Part shown: positions 34,000-42,084 of the stretch, piece by piece
How positions within the stretch are numbered: the first letter of the stretch is position 1
How the letters are laid out: every line of letters starts with the position of its first letter
NCBI GenBank assembly: GCA_964400875.1
Contig: CAYNWK010000004.1
Location: 1-64,000 of the forward strand
Length of the DNA: 64,000 bases
Source of the DNA: CAYNWK01 sp964400875
Lineage (GTDB): Bacteria; Chloroflexota; Anaerolineae; Anaerolineales; UBA4823
Reading direction: 5' to 3'
Notes under the pieces: model-generated
Databases searched by the model: none
Seen by the model: only the letters and a program-made list of their open reading frames with translations
Told to the model about the DNA's origin: nothing
Translations under genes and position numbers: made by a program

Positions 34000-36489
34000 T
34001 CAGGCTTCGCTCTCCGCCTCGATGGAAGGATGGAGGCCCTCAGCCGGGACACCCTGGCCAACCGGGCGGAAGACCAGCTCGTCGCCGCTCTCATCCACGG
34101 TAACTACCACCGTATCACCGTTAGAGAATTCACCGCTGAGCAGGCTGATGGACATCGGGCTCTCGATGTACTTCTGCAGGGCCCGCTTCAGCGGACGAGC
34201 GCCGAAGTCCGGGTCGAAACCGACGTCGGCAAGCCAGTCGCGCGCTTCCACGCTCAGATCAACTTTCAGGTCATGCTCGCTCAGGCGCTCGCGCACATCC
34301 TGCATTTGCAGTTCAACGATCTGGCGCATCTGCTCGAGGGTCAACGGCGAGAAGGTGATGACTTCATCGATACGGTTGAGGAACTCGGGCCGGAAGGCGT
34401 CCTGGAGGGACTTCTCGATCTTTTCCTTGGCCTGACGGTCTTCGTCTGTGCCCTCCGGCAAGAAGCCCAGGCTGCCCGACTTGCGCACGTACTGCGTGCC
34501 CAGGTTGCTGGTCATGATCAAAACGGTGTTGCGGAAGTCCACGACGCGCCCCTGCCCGTCGGTCAAACGGCCGTCGTCCAGGATCTGCAGCAGCGCGTTC
34601 CAAACCTCGGGGTGCGCCTTCTCGATCTCGTCGAAGAGGATCACCCGGTAAGGCCGGCGGCGCACGGCCTCGGTCAGCTGGCCGCCTTCCTCGTAGCCCA
34701 CGTATCCTGGCGGGGCGCCGAAGAGCCGTGAGACGGTGTGCTGTTCGCGGTACTCGCTCATATCGACGCGCAGCAAGGCGTCCTGGTCGTCGAACATGAA
34801 CTCAGCCAGCGCTTTGGCCAGCTCGGTCTTGCCGACGCCGGAGGGGCCGATGAAAATGAACGATCCGATCGGGCGGCGCGGGTCTTTCAACCCGGCGCGG
34901 GCGCGGCGGATGGCGTCGGAGATGGCGTGGATGGCTTCATCCTGCCCAACGATGTGTTCGTGCAGGCGGGCTTCCATCTGCAGCAGCTTATCGGCTTCGG
35001 TTTCCATCATCTGGCTGACCGGAATGCCGGTCCACATCGAGATGACTTCGGCGATGTCGTTCGAATCCACCACCTCGTCCAGCTCGTGTTCGCTCTCCCA
35101 TTCGTCGCGCAGCGTATTGAACTCGCTTTCCATGCGCAGGCGTTCGGACTTCTTCTGGGCGGCCCGTTCGTAATCCCGCTCGTTGCCGGCCTGCTCCTCC
35201 TCGGCCATCAAACGGTCGAGGTCGGTTTTCATCGCTTTGAGCTCCGGCGGCAGGGAGTACAAGGCAACGCGCAGCTTGGCTGCCGATTCGTCCATCAAGT
35301 CGATGGCCTTGTCGGGCAGGTGGCGGTCGGTGACGTAGCGCGAGGAGAGCCGTGCGGCGTCTATAAGGGCGGCATCCGAGAAGCGCACTTTGTGGTGCGC
35401 CTCGTAGCGATCGCGCAGGCCGCGCAGCATCTCGATGGTATCTTCCACGCTGGGTTCTTCGACGTAAACCGGCGCGAAGCGGCGTTCTAAGGCCGCATCC
35501 TTTTCGATGTGCTTGTGGTACTCGTCCAGGGTAGTGGCGCCGATGCACTGCAGCTCGCCGCGCGCCAGGGCCGGCTTGAGCATGTTGGAGGCGTCCATGG
35601 CGCCTTGAGCGGCGCCGGCGCCGACAACGGTATGCAGCTCATCGATGAACAGGATCACCTCGCCCTCGGCGCGCTGGATCTCTTCGATGGCAGCTTTCAG
35701 GCGTTCCTCGAACTCGCCGCGGAAGCGGGAGCCGGCGATCATGGCGCCCAGGTCCAGCGAAACGACACGCTTGCCCATCAGGATTTCGGGCACATCGTTG
35801 GTGGCGATCTTCTGCGCCAACCCCTCGACAATGGCGGTCTTACCGACCCCAGCCTCGCCGATCAGCACCGGGTTGTTCTTGGTGCGGCGAGAAAGGATCT
35901 GGATGACGCGCAAGATCTCAACGTCCCGGCCGATGACCGGGTCCAGCTTGCCCTCGCGGGAGAACTGGGTGAGGTCGCGGGAGAAGCGTTCCAGGGTGCG
36001 GTAGCGGGTTTCGGCCTGCGGGTCGGTGACGCGCTGTCCGCCGCGAATTTGCTGGATGGCGTCGTTGACACGATCGCGGGTCACACCGGCGCCTTCCAAG
36101 AGGCGGGCCGCCGGGGTGCTGCGCTCGCTCAGGATCGCCAGGAAGATGTGCTCCGTGGAGATGTATTCATCCTTCAAGCGGTTGGCTTCTTCGTTAGCCA
36201 GGTCGATGATGCGTTTCACCCGCGGGGTGATAAAGATCTGGCCAGCGCCGCCCCCGAAGATGTTCGCTTTGGGGCTGGTGCGCAGGATGTAGTCCAGGCG
36301 CTCAGTGAGCGCGTTCTCATCTACTTTAAGTTGGTCCAGGATCTGGGTGATCGCGCCTTGCGGTTGCTCGATCAGCGCCAACAGGATGTGTTCGGTGTCG
36401 ATCTGGTTGTGCCCGTAGCGCTGAATGATCTCCGCCGCGCGTTGAGCGGCCTCCTGGGCTCGCTCGGTAAAACGATCGAATCTCATCAT
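34000..36489 (-). CDS. clpC: ATP-dependent Clp protease ATP-binding subunit ClpC
   Basis: This Hsp100 unfoldase has an N domain ('MMRFDRFTERAQEAAQRAAE', two Clp-N repeats), a first AAA+ module (GEAGVGKTAIVEG), a short middle domain of ClpC size, and a second AAA+ module (GPSGVGKTELA, 'LFDEIEKAHPEVWNALLQ'). The short coiled coil 'EEEQAGNERDYERAAQKKSERL' indicates ClpC rather than ClpB. It delivers substrates to ClpP, not encoded here. The paired ATGs at 36489 and 36486 follow AGAGGAAAA and are preferred to an ATG 81 bp upstream. Length 829. Confidence 0.93.
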   Translation of the reverse strand: MMRFDRFTERAQEAAQRAAEIIQRYGHNQIDTEHILLALIEQPQGAITQILDQLKVDENALTERLDYILRTSPKANIFGGGAGQIFITPRVKRIIDLANEEANRLKDEYISTEHIFLAILSERSTPAARLLEGAGVTRDRVNDAIQQIRGGQRVTDPQAETRYRTLERFSRDLTQFSREGKLDPVIGRDVEILRVIQILSRRTKNNPVLIGEAGVGKTAIVEGLAQKIATNDVPEILMGKRVVSLDLGAMIAGSRFRGEFEERLKAAIEEIQRAEGEVILFIDELHTVVGAGAAQGAMDASNMLKPALARGELQCIGATTLDEYHKHIEKDAALERRFAPVYVEEPSVEDTIEMLRGLRDRYEAHHKVRFSDAALIDAARLSSRYVTDRHLPDKAIDLMDESAAKLRVALYSLPPELKAMKTDLDRLMAEEEQAGNERDYERAAQKKSERLRMESEFNTLRDEWESEHELDEVVDSNDIAEVISMWTGIPVSQMMETEADKLLQMEARLHEHIVGQDEAIHAISDAIRRARAGLKDPRRPIGSFIFIGPSGVGKTELAKALAEFMFDDQDALLRVDMSEYREQHTVSRLFGAPPGYVGYEEGGQLTEAVRRRPYRVILFDEIEKAHPEVWNALLQILDDGRLTDGQGRVVDFRNTVLIMTSNLGTQYVRKSGSLGFLPEGTDEDRQAKEKIEKSLQDAFRPEFLNRIDEVITFSPLTLEQMRQIVELQMQDVRERLSEHDLKVDLSVEARDWLADVGFDPDFGARPLKRALQKYIESPMSISLLSGEFSNGDTVVVTVDESGDELVFRPVGQGVPAEGLHPSIEAESEA

Positions 36490-36532
36490 AGGATTTTTTC
36501 CTCTGTGTTCTAACAACTTTTGCGGTTCTTGA

Positions 36533-36560
36533 GAGTTCTCCGTGTTTTTACGGAGAACTC
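36533..36560. promoter_or_regulatory. inverted repeat in the clpC leader
   Basis: GAGTTCTCCGT and ACGGAGAACTC are exact reverse complements around GTTTTT, 44 bp upstream of the clpC start. It is neither CIRCE (TTAGCACTC-N9-GAGTGCTAA) nor the HspR box, but it is placed where a heat-shock repressor or an RNA thermometer-like hairpin would act. Confidence 0.4.
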
Positions 36561-36813
36561 CAATGATCATCTCTGCACAGCCTCCCCGCTGAACTTTGGA
36601 CTTCCTCGCGTTTTCATTGTAAGCTCAGGGGGGTTCTCCAAGGGGCGACAATTCTGAAAGCTGTGCTTAAAAAATAAAAACCGCCGGTGGAGGGGGTAGG
36701 ATGGCAGAGGTCAATGGCGTTCTAACCTATTTTGTCGCCTGCATTATAACATCGACAGGATTAGTAGAACGCCTGAGCGATGTTAGAAATGTATTAGATC
36801 TGGCCCTGGCGGA
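36561..36813. other. intergenic region between clpC and the DUF389 gene
   Basis: On the minus strand TATAAT occurs at 36748 to 36743 and could be a clpC promoter about 250 bp upstream of the start. No convincing -35, RNA or gene was recognised. A plus-strand open frame that runs from here into the DUF389 gene is antisense noise. Confidence 0.3.
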
Positions 36814-38412
36814 TCACGGTCCAGGTGTGAGCGTAGGGGTCAAGGTGGCGGGCAACGAGGTCACTGATAATGCGGTCGCGGGCGAAGCTGTCGCAAGCGT
36901 ATTCGAGGCGACCGGCGTCGCAGTCCAGGACGGGGTAACCGTGGGCGTCAGGGTGATCACTTGCAGGTAAATCTGCGGGATCCAACCGATGCGCCCTGCC
37001 GGATCCATCACCTCGACCCATACCAGGCCATCGACCAGTTCAACGCCGTACAGCACGGTGAGCGGTTCACCAATCTGCAATGTTGCAATTATCGGGCCAC
37101 CGGGTTCCTGGCGCAGGCGCAGCCCGGGGAAGGAGGCGCCGGACACCAATCCCATGGAAGGCGTGGGCGTATCCGTTGGGGTAGGCGTTTCCGTAGGTGT
37201 GGCGGTCGGGGTGCGGGTGTTCGTGGGTGTGGCGGTCGGCGAACTGGTCGGGGTGGTCGTATCGGTCGGCGTGGGGCTGGGCCCGGGTGTGAAGGTGGCG
37301 GTGTCCGTGGGAGTCGGGGTCAGCGTGGGCGGGACCAGCGGGTCTAGCCGGGCGGAGAGCACCTGGTTGACCACCAGTTCGAGGTTGTCGTCGCCCTGGA
37401 GCACGCGCCGGTCGCGCAGCCGGTCGGCGATGGCTGCTTGCAAGGCTACGCTGTCTTCATAATCCCACTGCGTGACCGTGCGCACGGTCAGATTCAGCCG
37501 CAGCGTGTTTCCATCCCGCGCCGGGTTCCAATCGGCCAGCTCGGCGCCGGGTTTGCTCTCTACTGCTTGGCGGATAACCGTTTCGATCAGGGCATCCTGG
37601 GAGGCATCCTGCACGAACTGCACGCTCAGATACGTGAGCGGGATGAGCAGCGCAGCGGTCAGAATGGCAGAGACCTGCAGGCTGCGCGGCAGGCGGCTGC
37701 CTCCTTCGAGCGGCCGGGGGTTGAAGCCCAGAGCGAAAAAAACTAACGTAGCGGCGAAGGCGATGGTGATGGCGTTGGTGATGAAGAGCAAAAATGCGCC
37801 GCCGGCCACGTCCCATTCAGCAAAAGCGATGCCGATGCCGACGGTGCACAGCGGGGGCATCAGGGCGGTGGCGATGGCCACACCAGGCAGGGCAGCAGAT
37901 ATATTGGGCATGGCCAGGGCAAAGGCCGCCGCCAACCCACCAGCCAGGGCGACGCTGAGGTCGATGGGGCTGGGGTGGGTGCGGGCCAGCACCTCGTTGG
38001 GCAGCTCCTGCAAGGAGACGAAGGGCATGAAGCGGTTGCCCAGGGCGAGCAAGAAAGCGATGAAGATGGACACCAGGGCGCCGCGCGCCAGGGCCCTGGA
38101 GGAGTCGCCCAACAGCCGGCCGTCACCGGTGATGGAGGACATGCCCAGACCGATGATCGGCGACATCAGCGGCGCGACCAACATGGCCCCGATGATGGTT
38201 GCCGGGGAATCGATCAGCAAACCCAGGGTGGCGATGATGCTGGAAAGCACCACCAGTAAAAAGAAGTCGAAGTTGGGGTTGGCGGAGTCGCGCAGCAACA
38301 CGATGGTCTCTGCGCGGCGTTCCTTGGAGATGCGCGGCACCAGCTTGCGCAGCCGATGGCGCAGGCGAATCCAGAGGGAGGGTTGGGGCGGTGGAGGCTG
38401 GGATTGGGCCAT
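36814..38412 (-). CDS. DUF389 membrane protein with PT-rich linker and SH3-like domain
   Basis: Residues ~25-200 form the DUF389 domain, with a hydrophobic core 'FLLVVLSSIIATLGLLIDSPATIIGAMLVAPLMSPI' (quoted here as its GAMLVAPLMSP signature) and several TM segments to about residue 265. A ~100-residue extracytoplasmic part and a linker of repeated PTPTDT/PTST units follow. A bacterial SH3-like domain (GLRLRQEPGGPIIATL ... WVEVMDPAGRIGWIP) comes next, then a second PT-rich tail. SH3b domains often bind cell wall or other surface polymers, so this looks like a membrane protein that reaches into the envelope. ATG at 38412 chosen; the Shine-Dalgarno is weak. Confidence 0.82.
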   Translation of the reverse strand: MAQSQPPPPQPSLWIRLRHRLRKLVPRISKERRAETIVLLRDSANPNFDFFLLVVLSSIIATLGLLIDSPATIIGAMLVAPLMSPIIGLGMSSITGDGRLLGDSSRALARGALVSIFIAFLLALGNRFMPFVSLQELPNEVLARTHPSPIDLSVALAGGLAAAFALAMPNISAALPGVAIATALMPPLCTVGIGIAFAEWDVAGGAFLLFITNAITIAFAATLVFFALGFNPRPLEGGSRLPRSLQVSAILTAALLIPLTYLSVQFVQDASQDALIETVIRQAVESKPGAELADWNPARDGNTLRLNLTVRTVTQWDYEDSVALQAAIADRLRDRRVLQGDDNLELVVNQVLSARLDPLVPPTLTPTPTDTATFTPGPSPTPTDTTTPTSSPTATPTNTRTPTATPTETPTPTDTPTPSMGLVSGASFPGLRLRQEPGGPIIATLQIGEPLTVLYGVELVDGLVWVEVMDPAGRIGWIPQIYLQVITLTPTVTPSWTATPVASNTLATASPATALSVTSLPATLTPTLTPGP

Positions 38413-38665
38413 ATCGCTGCGCCTATTGTACACTTTACCGGGTTCAGTGGGAGCGAATCGACACGCTGAATTTCACGGATGTGCTGTGGTCATCACCAGG
38501 TGGCTGGAATCGGAACGCGGATGACGGAGTTGGGAACTTTTAACCCTGTGTTTGCGTTAAAGAGATAGAATCGAGCAGAGCCTTCAAGTTCCGAGGGAGG
38601 AGCAATCCCCGGGACACCAGCGGACTCGAGAAATACAATATCCTTAGAAAGAGGAGTATACGAAA

Positions 38666-39406
38666 ATGCGTACCCACAAATTAATTTCCTTGTTCAGCCT
38701 GATCCTGCTGGCCGCGCTGGCGCTGACCGCCTGCGGCACGCCGGCATTGGCGCAGTCTGAACCCACCAGTGAGCCACCGGTCCGCACGCTGCGGGTCAAC
38801 GGCAGCGGGCAGGTCTTTATCAGCCCGGATATCGCTTACATCTCTATTGGCGTGCACACGGAAGGCGAAGAAGCCGCCTCAGTCGTCGCCGATAACAACG
38901 ACCAGGCCGCCGAGCTGGTTGCTGCGCTCGAGGATGCCGGGGTAGCGGAGAAAGATATCCAGACCACCAACTTCAGCATCTCTCCCCGTCAGGAGTACGA
39001 TGACCAGGGCAACTTGCAGGGCATTACGTATGTGGTTGACAACAGCGTCAACGTGACCGTGCGCGACCTAGAGTCCATTGGCGACCTGCTGGACGCCGCG
39101 GTACAAGCCGGGGCGAACGCAGTCAATGGCATCAGCTTTGACGTCTCCGACAAGGTCAGCGCGCTTTCCCAGGCTCGCCAGGCCGCGGTTGAAAACGCCC
39201 GAGCTCAGGCCGAAGAGCTGGCGGACGCCGCCGGTGTCGAACTGGGCGCAATCCAGTCGATCAATTCCTACGGCGGGTTCCCCACGCCGGTCGAGTTCGC
39301 CCGAGGTGGAGGCGCCATCGCTCAAGAGGCAGCAGCCAACGTACCTATCTCTCCAGGCCAGAACAGCCTGACAGTGGACGTCGAGATCGTGTACGAAATC
39401 CAGTAA
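38666..39406 (+). CDS. SIMPL (DUF541) domain lipoprotein
   Basis: A signal peptide with lipobox LTAC (Cys near residue 23) leads into a SIMPL domain ('VNGSGQVFISPDIAYISIGV', 'DIQTTNFSISPRQEYDDQG', 'ANAVNGISFDVSD', 'NARAQAEELADAAGV'). These periplasmic or secreted proteins form oligomeric cages; functions are mostly unknown (oxidative stress in some bacteria). AGAGGAG precedes the ATG. A very strong terminator follows 12 bp after the stop. Confidence 0.9.
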   Translation: MRTHKLISLFSLILLAALALTACGTPALAQSEPTSEPPVRTLRVNGSGQVFISPDIAYISIGVHTEGEEAASVVADNNDQAAELVAALEDAGVAEKDIQTTNFSISPRQEYDDQGNLQGITYVVDNSVNVTVRDLESIGDLLDAAVQAGANAVNGISFDVSDKVSALSQARQAAVENARAQAEELADAAGVELGAIQSINSYGGFPTPVEFARGGGAIAQEAAANVPISPGQNSLTVDVEIVYEIQ

Positions 39407-39418
39407 AGGTTAAGTCGC

Positions 39419-39459
39419 GGGGTGTCAGGATGGGCTTGCCCATCCTGACACCCCTTTTT
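39419..39459 (+). terminator. strong intrinsic terminator
   Basis: GGGGTGTCAGGATGGGC and GCCCATCCTGACACCCC form a 17-bp perfect stem with a 2-nt gap, followed by TTTTTA. It ends the SIMPL gene. Its right arm also contains the -35 element of the next promoter. Confidence 0.88.
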
Positions 39460-39473
39460 AATTAAGATACAAT
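39445..39473 (+). promoter_or_regulatory. promoter giving a leaderless transcript
   Basis: CTGACA (39445-39450), a 17-nt spacer and TACAAT (39468-39473) form a near-consensus promoter. Transcription would start at about 39480-39481, exactly at the GTG start codon of the PH-domain gene, which has no Shine-Dalgarno. The -35 lies inside the upstream terminator stem. Confidence 0.65.
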
Positions 39474-39480
39474 ACCGGGC

Positions 39481-40410
39481 GTGGAAGATCCCCTGGTTTT
39501 CCGGCCTCCCAAGTTGAACGGCCTGATCGTGCATGTCGCGGCGATCGTGGTTTTTGGCGCCGCCAGCCTGTGGAGCATCTGGCAGGCGCTGCACACTCAG
39601 ATCGGGCCACTTTTTCTGCTGTATCTGCTGCCCGGCTTACTGCTGGCGGTGTTGGTGCCTAACCTGGCCTATCGAGCATTCGCGTTATGGCGGGCGGCTT
39701 ACTTCGTCGAGCGGGAGGGGCTGCGCCTGCACTGGGGGTTGCGCGCCGAAGACATCCCCATGGATCAGGTGATCGACGTGCAGCCAGCCGCGGAAGTTGA
39801 AGGCGAGCTGCCCCTGCCGTGGCTGCGCATACCGGGCTCGGTGCTGGGAGTCCGCAAACGGCTCGATGGAAGCGCCGTGGAGTTCTTGGCAGCCGATCCC
39901 GGGCGGTTGGTTCTGATTGCCACCCCCGAAAAGATCTTCGCCATTTCACCTGAAGATCCGGAAAAGTTTCTGAACGCCTATCGGGACCGGACGGAGCTCG
40001 GGTCGCTGTCACCCATCCCGGCTAAATCGGTGCGCGCTAGTTTCCTGCTTGCCCGGGTCTGGGCCACACAGGGGGCGCGTTACCTGCTGCTCGGCGGAGT
40101 GGCCCTTTCGCTGCTGCTGTTGATCTGGGTCAGCCTGGTGGCGCCGGGCCGCCAGCTGGTGCCATTGGGTTTCGACCTGGAAGGCAACCCAGGAGAATCC
40201 GTGCCCGCGATCCAGTTGATACTACTGCCGATTTTGAACGGTTTTTTCTTCCTGGCGAGCTTTCTGGTTGGTTTGTTCTTCTTCCGGCGGCGAGAAAACG
40301 AAATCGATGACGGCAGCGCCGCCCCGCTGGCTTACATCCTGTGGGGGAGCGGCGCTTTCACCGCCCTGCTCTTCTTAGGTGCGGTGTACTTCCTTTTAAG
40401 CGCCGGCTGA
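39481..40410 (+). CDS. membrane protein with bacterial PH domain
   Basis: Two TM segments (residues ~18-36 and 42-66) precede a PH-like fold of ~100 residues ('AYFVEREGLRLHWGLRAEDIPMDQVIDV', then 'FLAADPGRLVLIATPEKIFAISPEDPEKFL'). Two further TM pairs follow at ~200-222 and ~245-305. This matches DUF304/bPH_1-type membrane proteins of unknown function. The GTG start without ribosome site fits a leaderless mRNA. Confidence 0.8.
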   Translation: MEDPLVFRPPKLNGLIVHVAAIVVFGAASLWSIWQALHTQIGPLFLLYLLPGLLLAVLVPNLAYRAFALWRAAYFVEREGLRLHWGLRAEDIPMDQVIDVQPAAEVEGELPLPWLRIPGSVLGVRKRLDGSAVEFLAADPGRLVLIATPEKIFAISPEDPEKFLNAYRDRTELGSLSPIPAKSVRASFLLARVWATQGARYLLLGGVALSLLLLIWVSLVAPGRQLVPLGFDLEGNPGESVPAIQLILLPILNGFFFLASFLVGLFFFRRRENEIDDGSAAPLAYILWGSGAFTALLFLGAVYFLLSAG

Positions 40411-40428
40411 TGCTGAGATTCGAGCAGT

Positions 40429-40501
40429 TCATCCCCAGGTTGTGCGGGGGTTATCCACAGATTACACAGGGTTTTCCACAGATTTTGGCAATTTATCCAC
40501 A
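40429..40501. promoter_or_regulatory. phased array of three to four DnaA boxes
   Basis: TTATCCACA at 40451-40459, TTTTCCACA at 40472-40480 and TTATCCACA at 40493-40501 match the DnaA 9-mer, all in the same orientation with 21-bp spacing. A weaker TCATCCCCA at 40429-40437 extends the phase by 22 bp. They lie in the 133-bp gap between the PH and DUF92 genes. No dnaA, dnaN or gidA gene is nearby. It may be an oriC part, a DnaA-titration site or a DnaA-controlled promoter. Confidence 0.75.
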
Positions 40502-40543
40502 GGTTTTGCCCATCTGGGCCGGTCCCGGCCGGCTGAGGTCCCG

Positions 40544-41362
40544 TTGAGCGCGCAAATCGGAGTCGGCTTTGCACTTGGCGCCTTGATCGGTTATTTGGCT
40601 TATCGCGCCGGCGCCTTGAGCCCCAGCGGCGGTTGGGCGGCGGCGCTGGTCGGTGGGCTGATCTTCGGTTTGGGCGGATTGGCCTGGGCGACGCTGCTGT
40701 TGACTTTCTTCATCTCTTCCAGCCTGCTCTCACGCGCTTTTGCCGCCCGCAAAGCCAGCCTGAGCGAAAAGTTCTCCAAGGGCGCGCGGCGCGATTACGC
40801 TCAGGTACTGGCGAACGGCGGCCTGGGCGCGCTGCTGGTCCTAGTCCATGGGCTCTTCCCCGGGCAAGCCTGGCCCTGGATCGCCTTCGCCGGCGCCATG
40901 GCAGCAGTGAACGCCGACACCTGGGCTACCGAACTGGGCGTGCTCAACCCGCAGCCGCCGCGGTTGATCACCACCGGGGAAGCGGTGGAGACAGGCGCTT
41001 CCGGTGGCGTCAGCGCAAGCGGCTATCTGGCCGCGTTGAGCGGCGCCGGCCTGATCGGGCTGGGCGGGGTGCTGTTTATGAGGGGCAGCGGGGCCTGGAT
41101 TTTCCTGGGGGCCGCAGTCCTGGGAGGGCTGGCTGGAACGTCGTTCGATTCACTGCTCGGCGCAACGGTGCAGGCGATTTACTTTTGCCCGGCTTGTGGG
41201 AAAGAGACCGAACACCATCCCCTCCACCGCTGCGGAACGACGACAGCCTGGCGGCGCGGCTGGGCCTGGCTGAACAACGACCTGGTCAACCTGGGGGCTT
41301 CGCTGGTTGGTGCTGCGGTAGGGTTAATCGGCTGGTACCTGGGGCAGGTTTTCCTGGGCTAA
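40544..41362 (+). CDS. DUF92 family integral membrane protein
   Basis: The 272-residue protein has about six TM segments and the DUF92 landmarks: 'SGGWAAALVGGLIFGLGG', 'DTWATELGVLNPQPPRLITT' and a C-terminal zinc-like 'CPACGKETEHHPLHRCG'. Family members are linked to phytyl/prenyl-phosphate kinase activity in phototrophs (VTE6-like); the role here is unknown. TTG at 40544 with GAGG upstream is chosen; an ATG 102 bp earlier would put the DnaA boxes in coding sequence and adds a non-conserved, repeat-derived N-terminus. The 3' end overlaps the convergent HAD gene by 39 bp. Confidence 0.82.
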   Translation: MSAQIGVGFALGALIGYLAYRAGALSPSGGWAAALVGGLIFGLGGLAWATLLLTFFISSSLLSRAFAARKASLSEKFSKGARRDYAQVLANGGLGALLVLVHGLFPGQAWPWIAFAGAMAAVNADTWATELGVLNPQPPRLITTGEAVETGASGGVSASGYLAALSGAGLIGLGGVLFMRGSGAWIFLGAAVLGGLAGTSFDSLLGATVQAIYFCPACGKETEHHPLHRCGTTTAWRRGWAWLNNDLVNLGASLVGAAVGLIGWYLGQVFLG

Positions 41363-42076
41363 GAGCGCCGGCAGCTCGTTGAGGTCTTCGATCACCGGGC
41401 AATCCGCTTCGGGGAAGATGCCTTCCGGGTCGATCAACACCGGGTAAATCCCCGCGCGCCGGGCGCCGACCACGTCGGCGTAATAATTGTCCCCCACGTA
41501 TAAAGTCTGCTCGGCTTGAGCGCCGAGCCGCTCCAGGGTCTGGTGGAAGACCTCCGGTTCGGGCTTCCAGGAGTTCAGCTCGCCGGCTGCCACCAGCACT
41601 TCAAAATAGTGGGCCAATTCGAGGGTCGCCATTTGTTCCACGAAGGAATGGGTGCGGTTGGAGAGCACGCCCAGCTGGTAGCCGGAATCTTTTAACGCCT
41701 GCAGCGTTTCGGGAACCCCGGGAGCGATCCAGTCTTCGGCCTTGAAATCGTTCATATAACGGAACACTTCGGGAGCCAGCGCAGCAGCCTGTTCCTCCGA
41801 GCAGCCAAAGGCAAGCAGGTTCAAGCGCGCGTGGTTGGTCCAGAAATCTTCCGGGCGATCCTCGTATTTCTCCTGGTCGGCGACCAGTTCCGGAGACTGC
41901 GCCCAGTAGTAATGCAGCCAGCGGATCGACGCACGCCGCTGCTCGGGAGAATCCGAAACCCCGGCCCGGACAGCGCAGTCGAAAAAGGCCTGGATAAAAG
42001 AAGGACGGCTGTGGCGCAGGGTGCCGTCCAGGTCGAAAAGAATGGTGCGAATTCCGTTTAAGGGTGGCAAAGGCAT
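41324..42076 (-). CDS. HAD superfamily hydrolase
   Basis: The motif I 'LFDLDGTLRHSR' carries the two catalytic aspartates, motif II is 'LGVLSNRTH', motif III the Lys in 'LNSWKPEPEVFHQTL' and motif IV 'YVGDNYYADVVGARRAG'. This is a phosphatase of the phosphoglycolate/haloacid type, 250 residues with a helical cap. The substrate is not assignable. It is followed upstream on the same strand by moaA, 8 bp away. Confidence 0.88.
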   Translation of the reverse strand: MPLPPLNGIRTILFDLDGTLRHSRPSFIQAFFDCAVRAGVSDSPEQRRASIRWLHYYWAQSPELVADQEKYEDRPEDFWTNHARLNLLAFGCSEEQAAALAPEVFRYMNDFKAEDWIAPGVPETLQALKDSGYQLGVLSNRTHSFVEQMATLELAHYFEVLVAAGELNSWKPEPEVFHQTLERLGAQAEQTLYVGDNYYADVVGARRAGIYPVLIDPEGIFPEADCPVIEDLNELPALLAQENLPQVPAD

Positions 42077-42084
42077 AATTCCGT

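Noticed and set aside
36701..36970. 89-residue plus-strand frame with Val/Gly repeats
   Set aside because: It is the complement of the PT-rich tail of the DUF389 protein and resembles a repeat protein only because of that.
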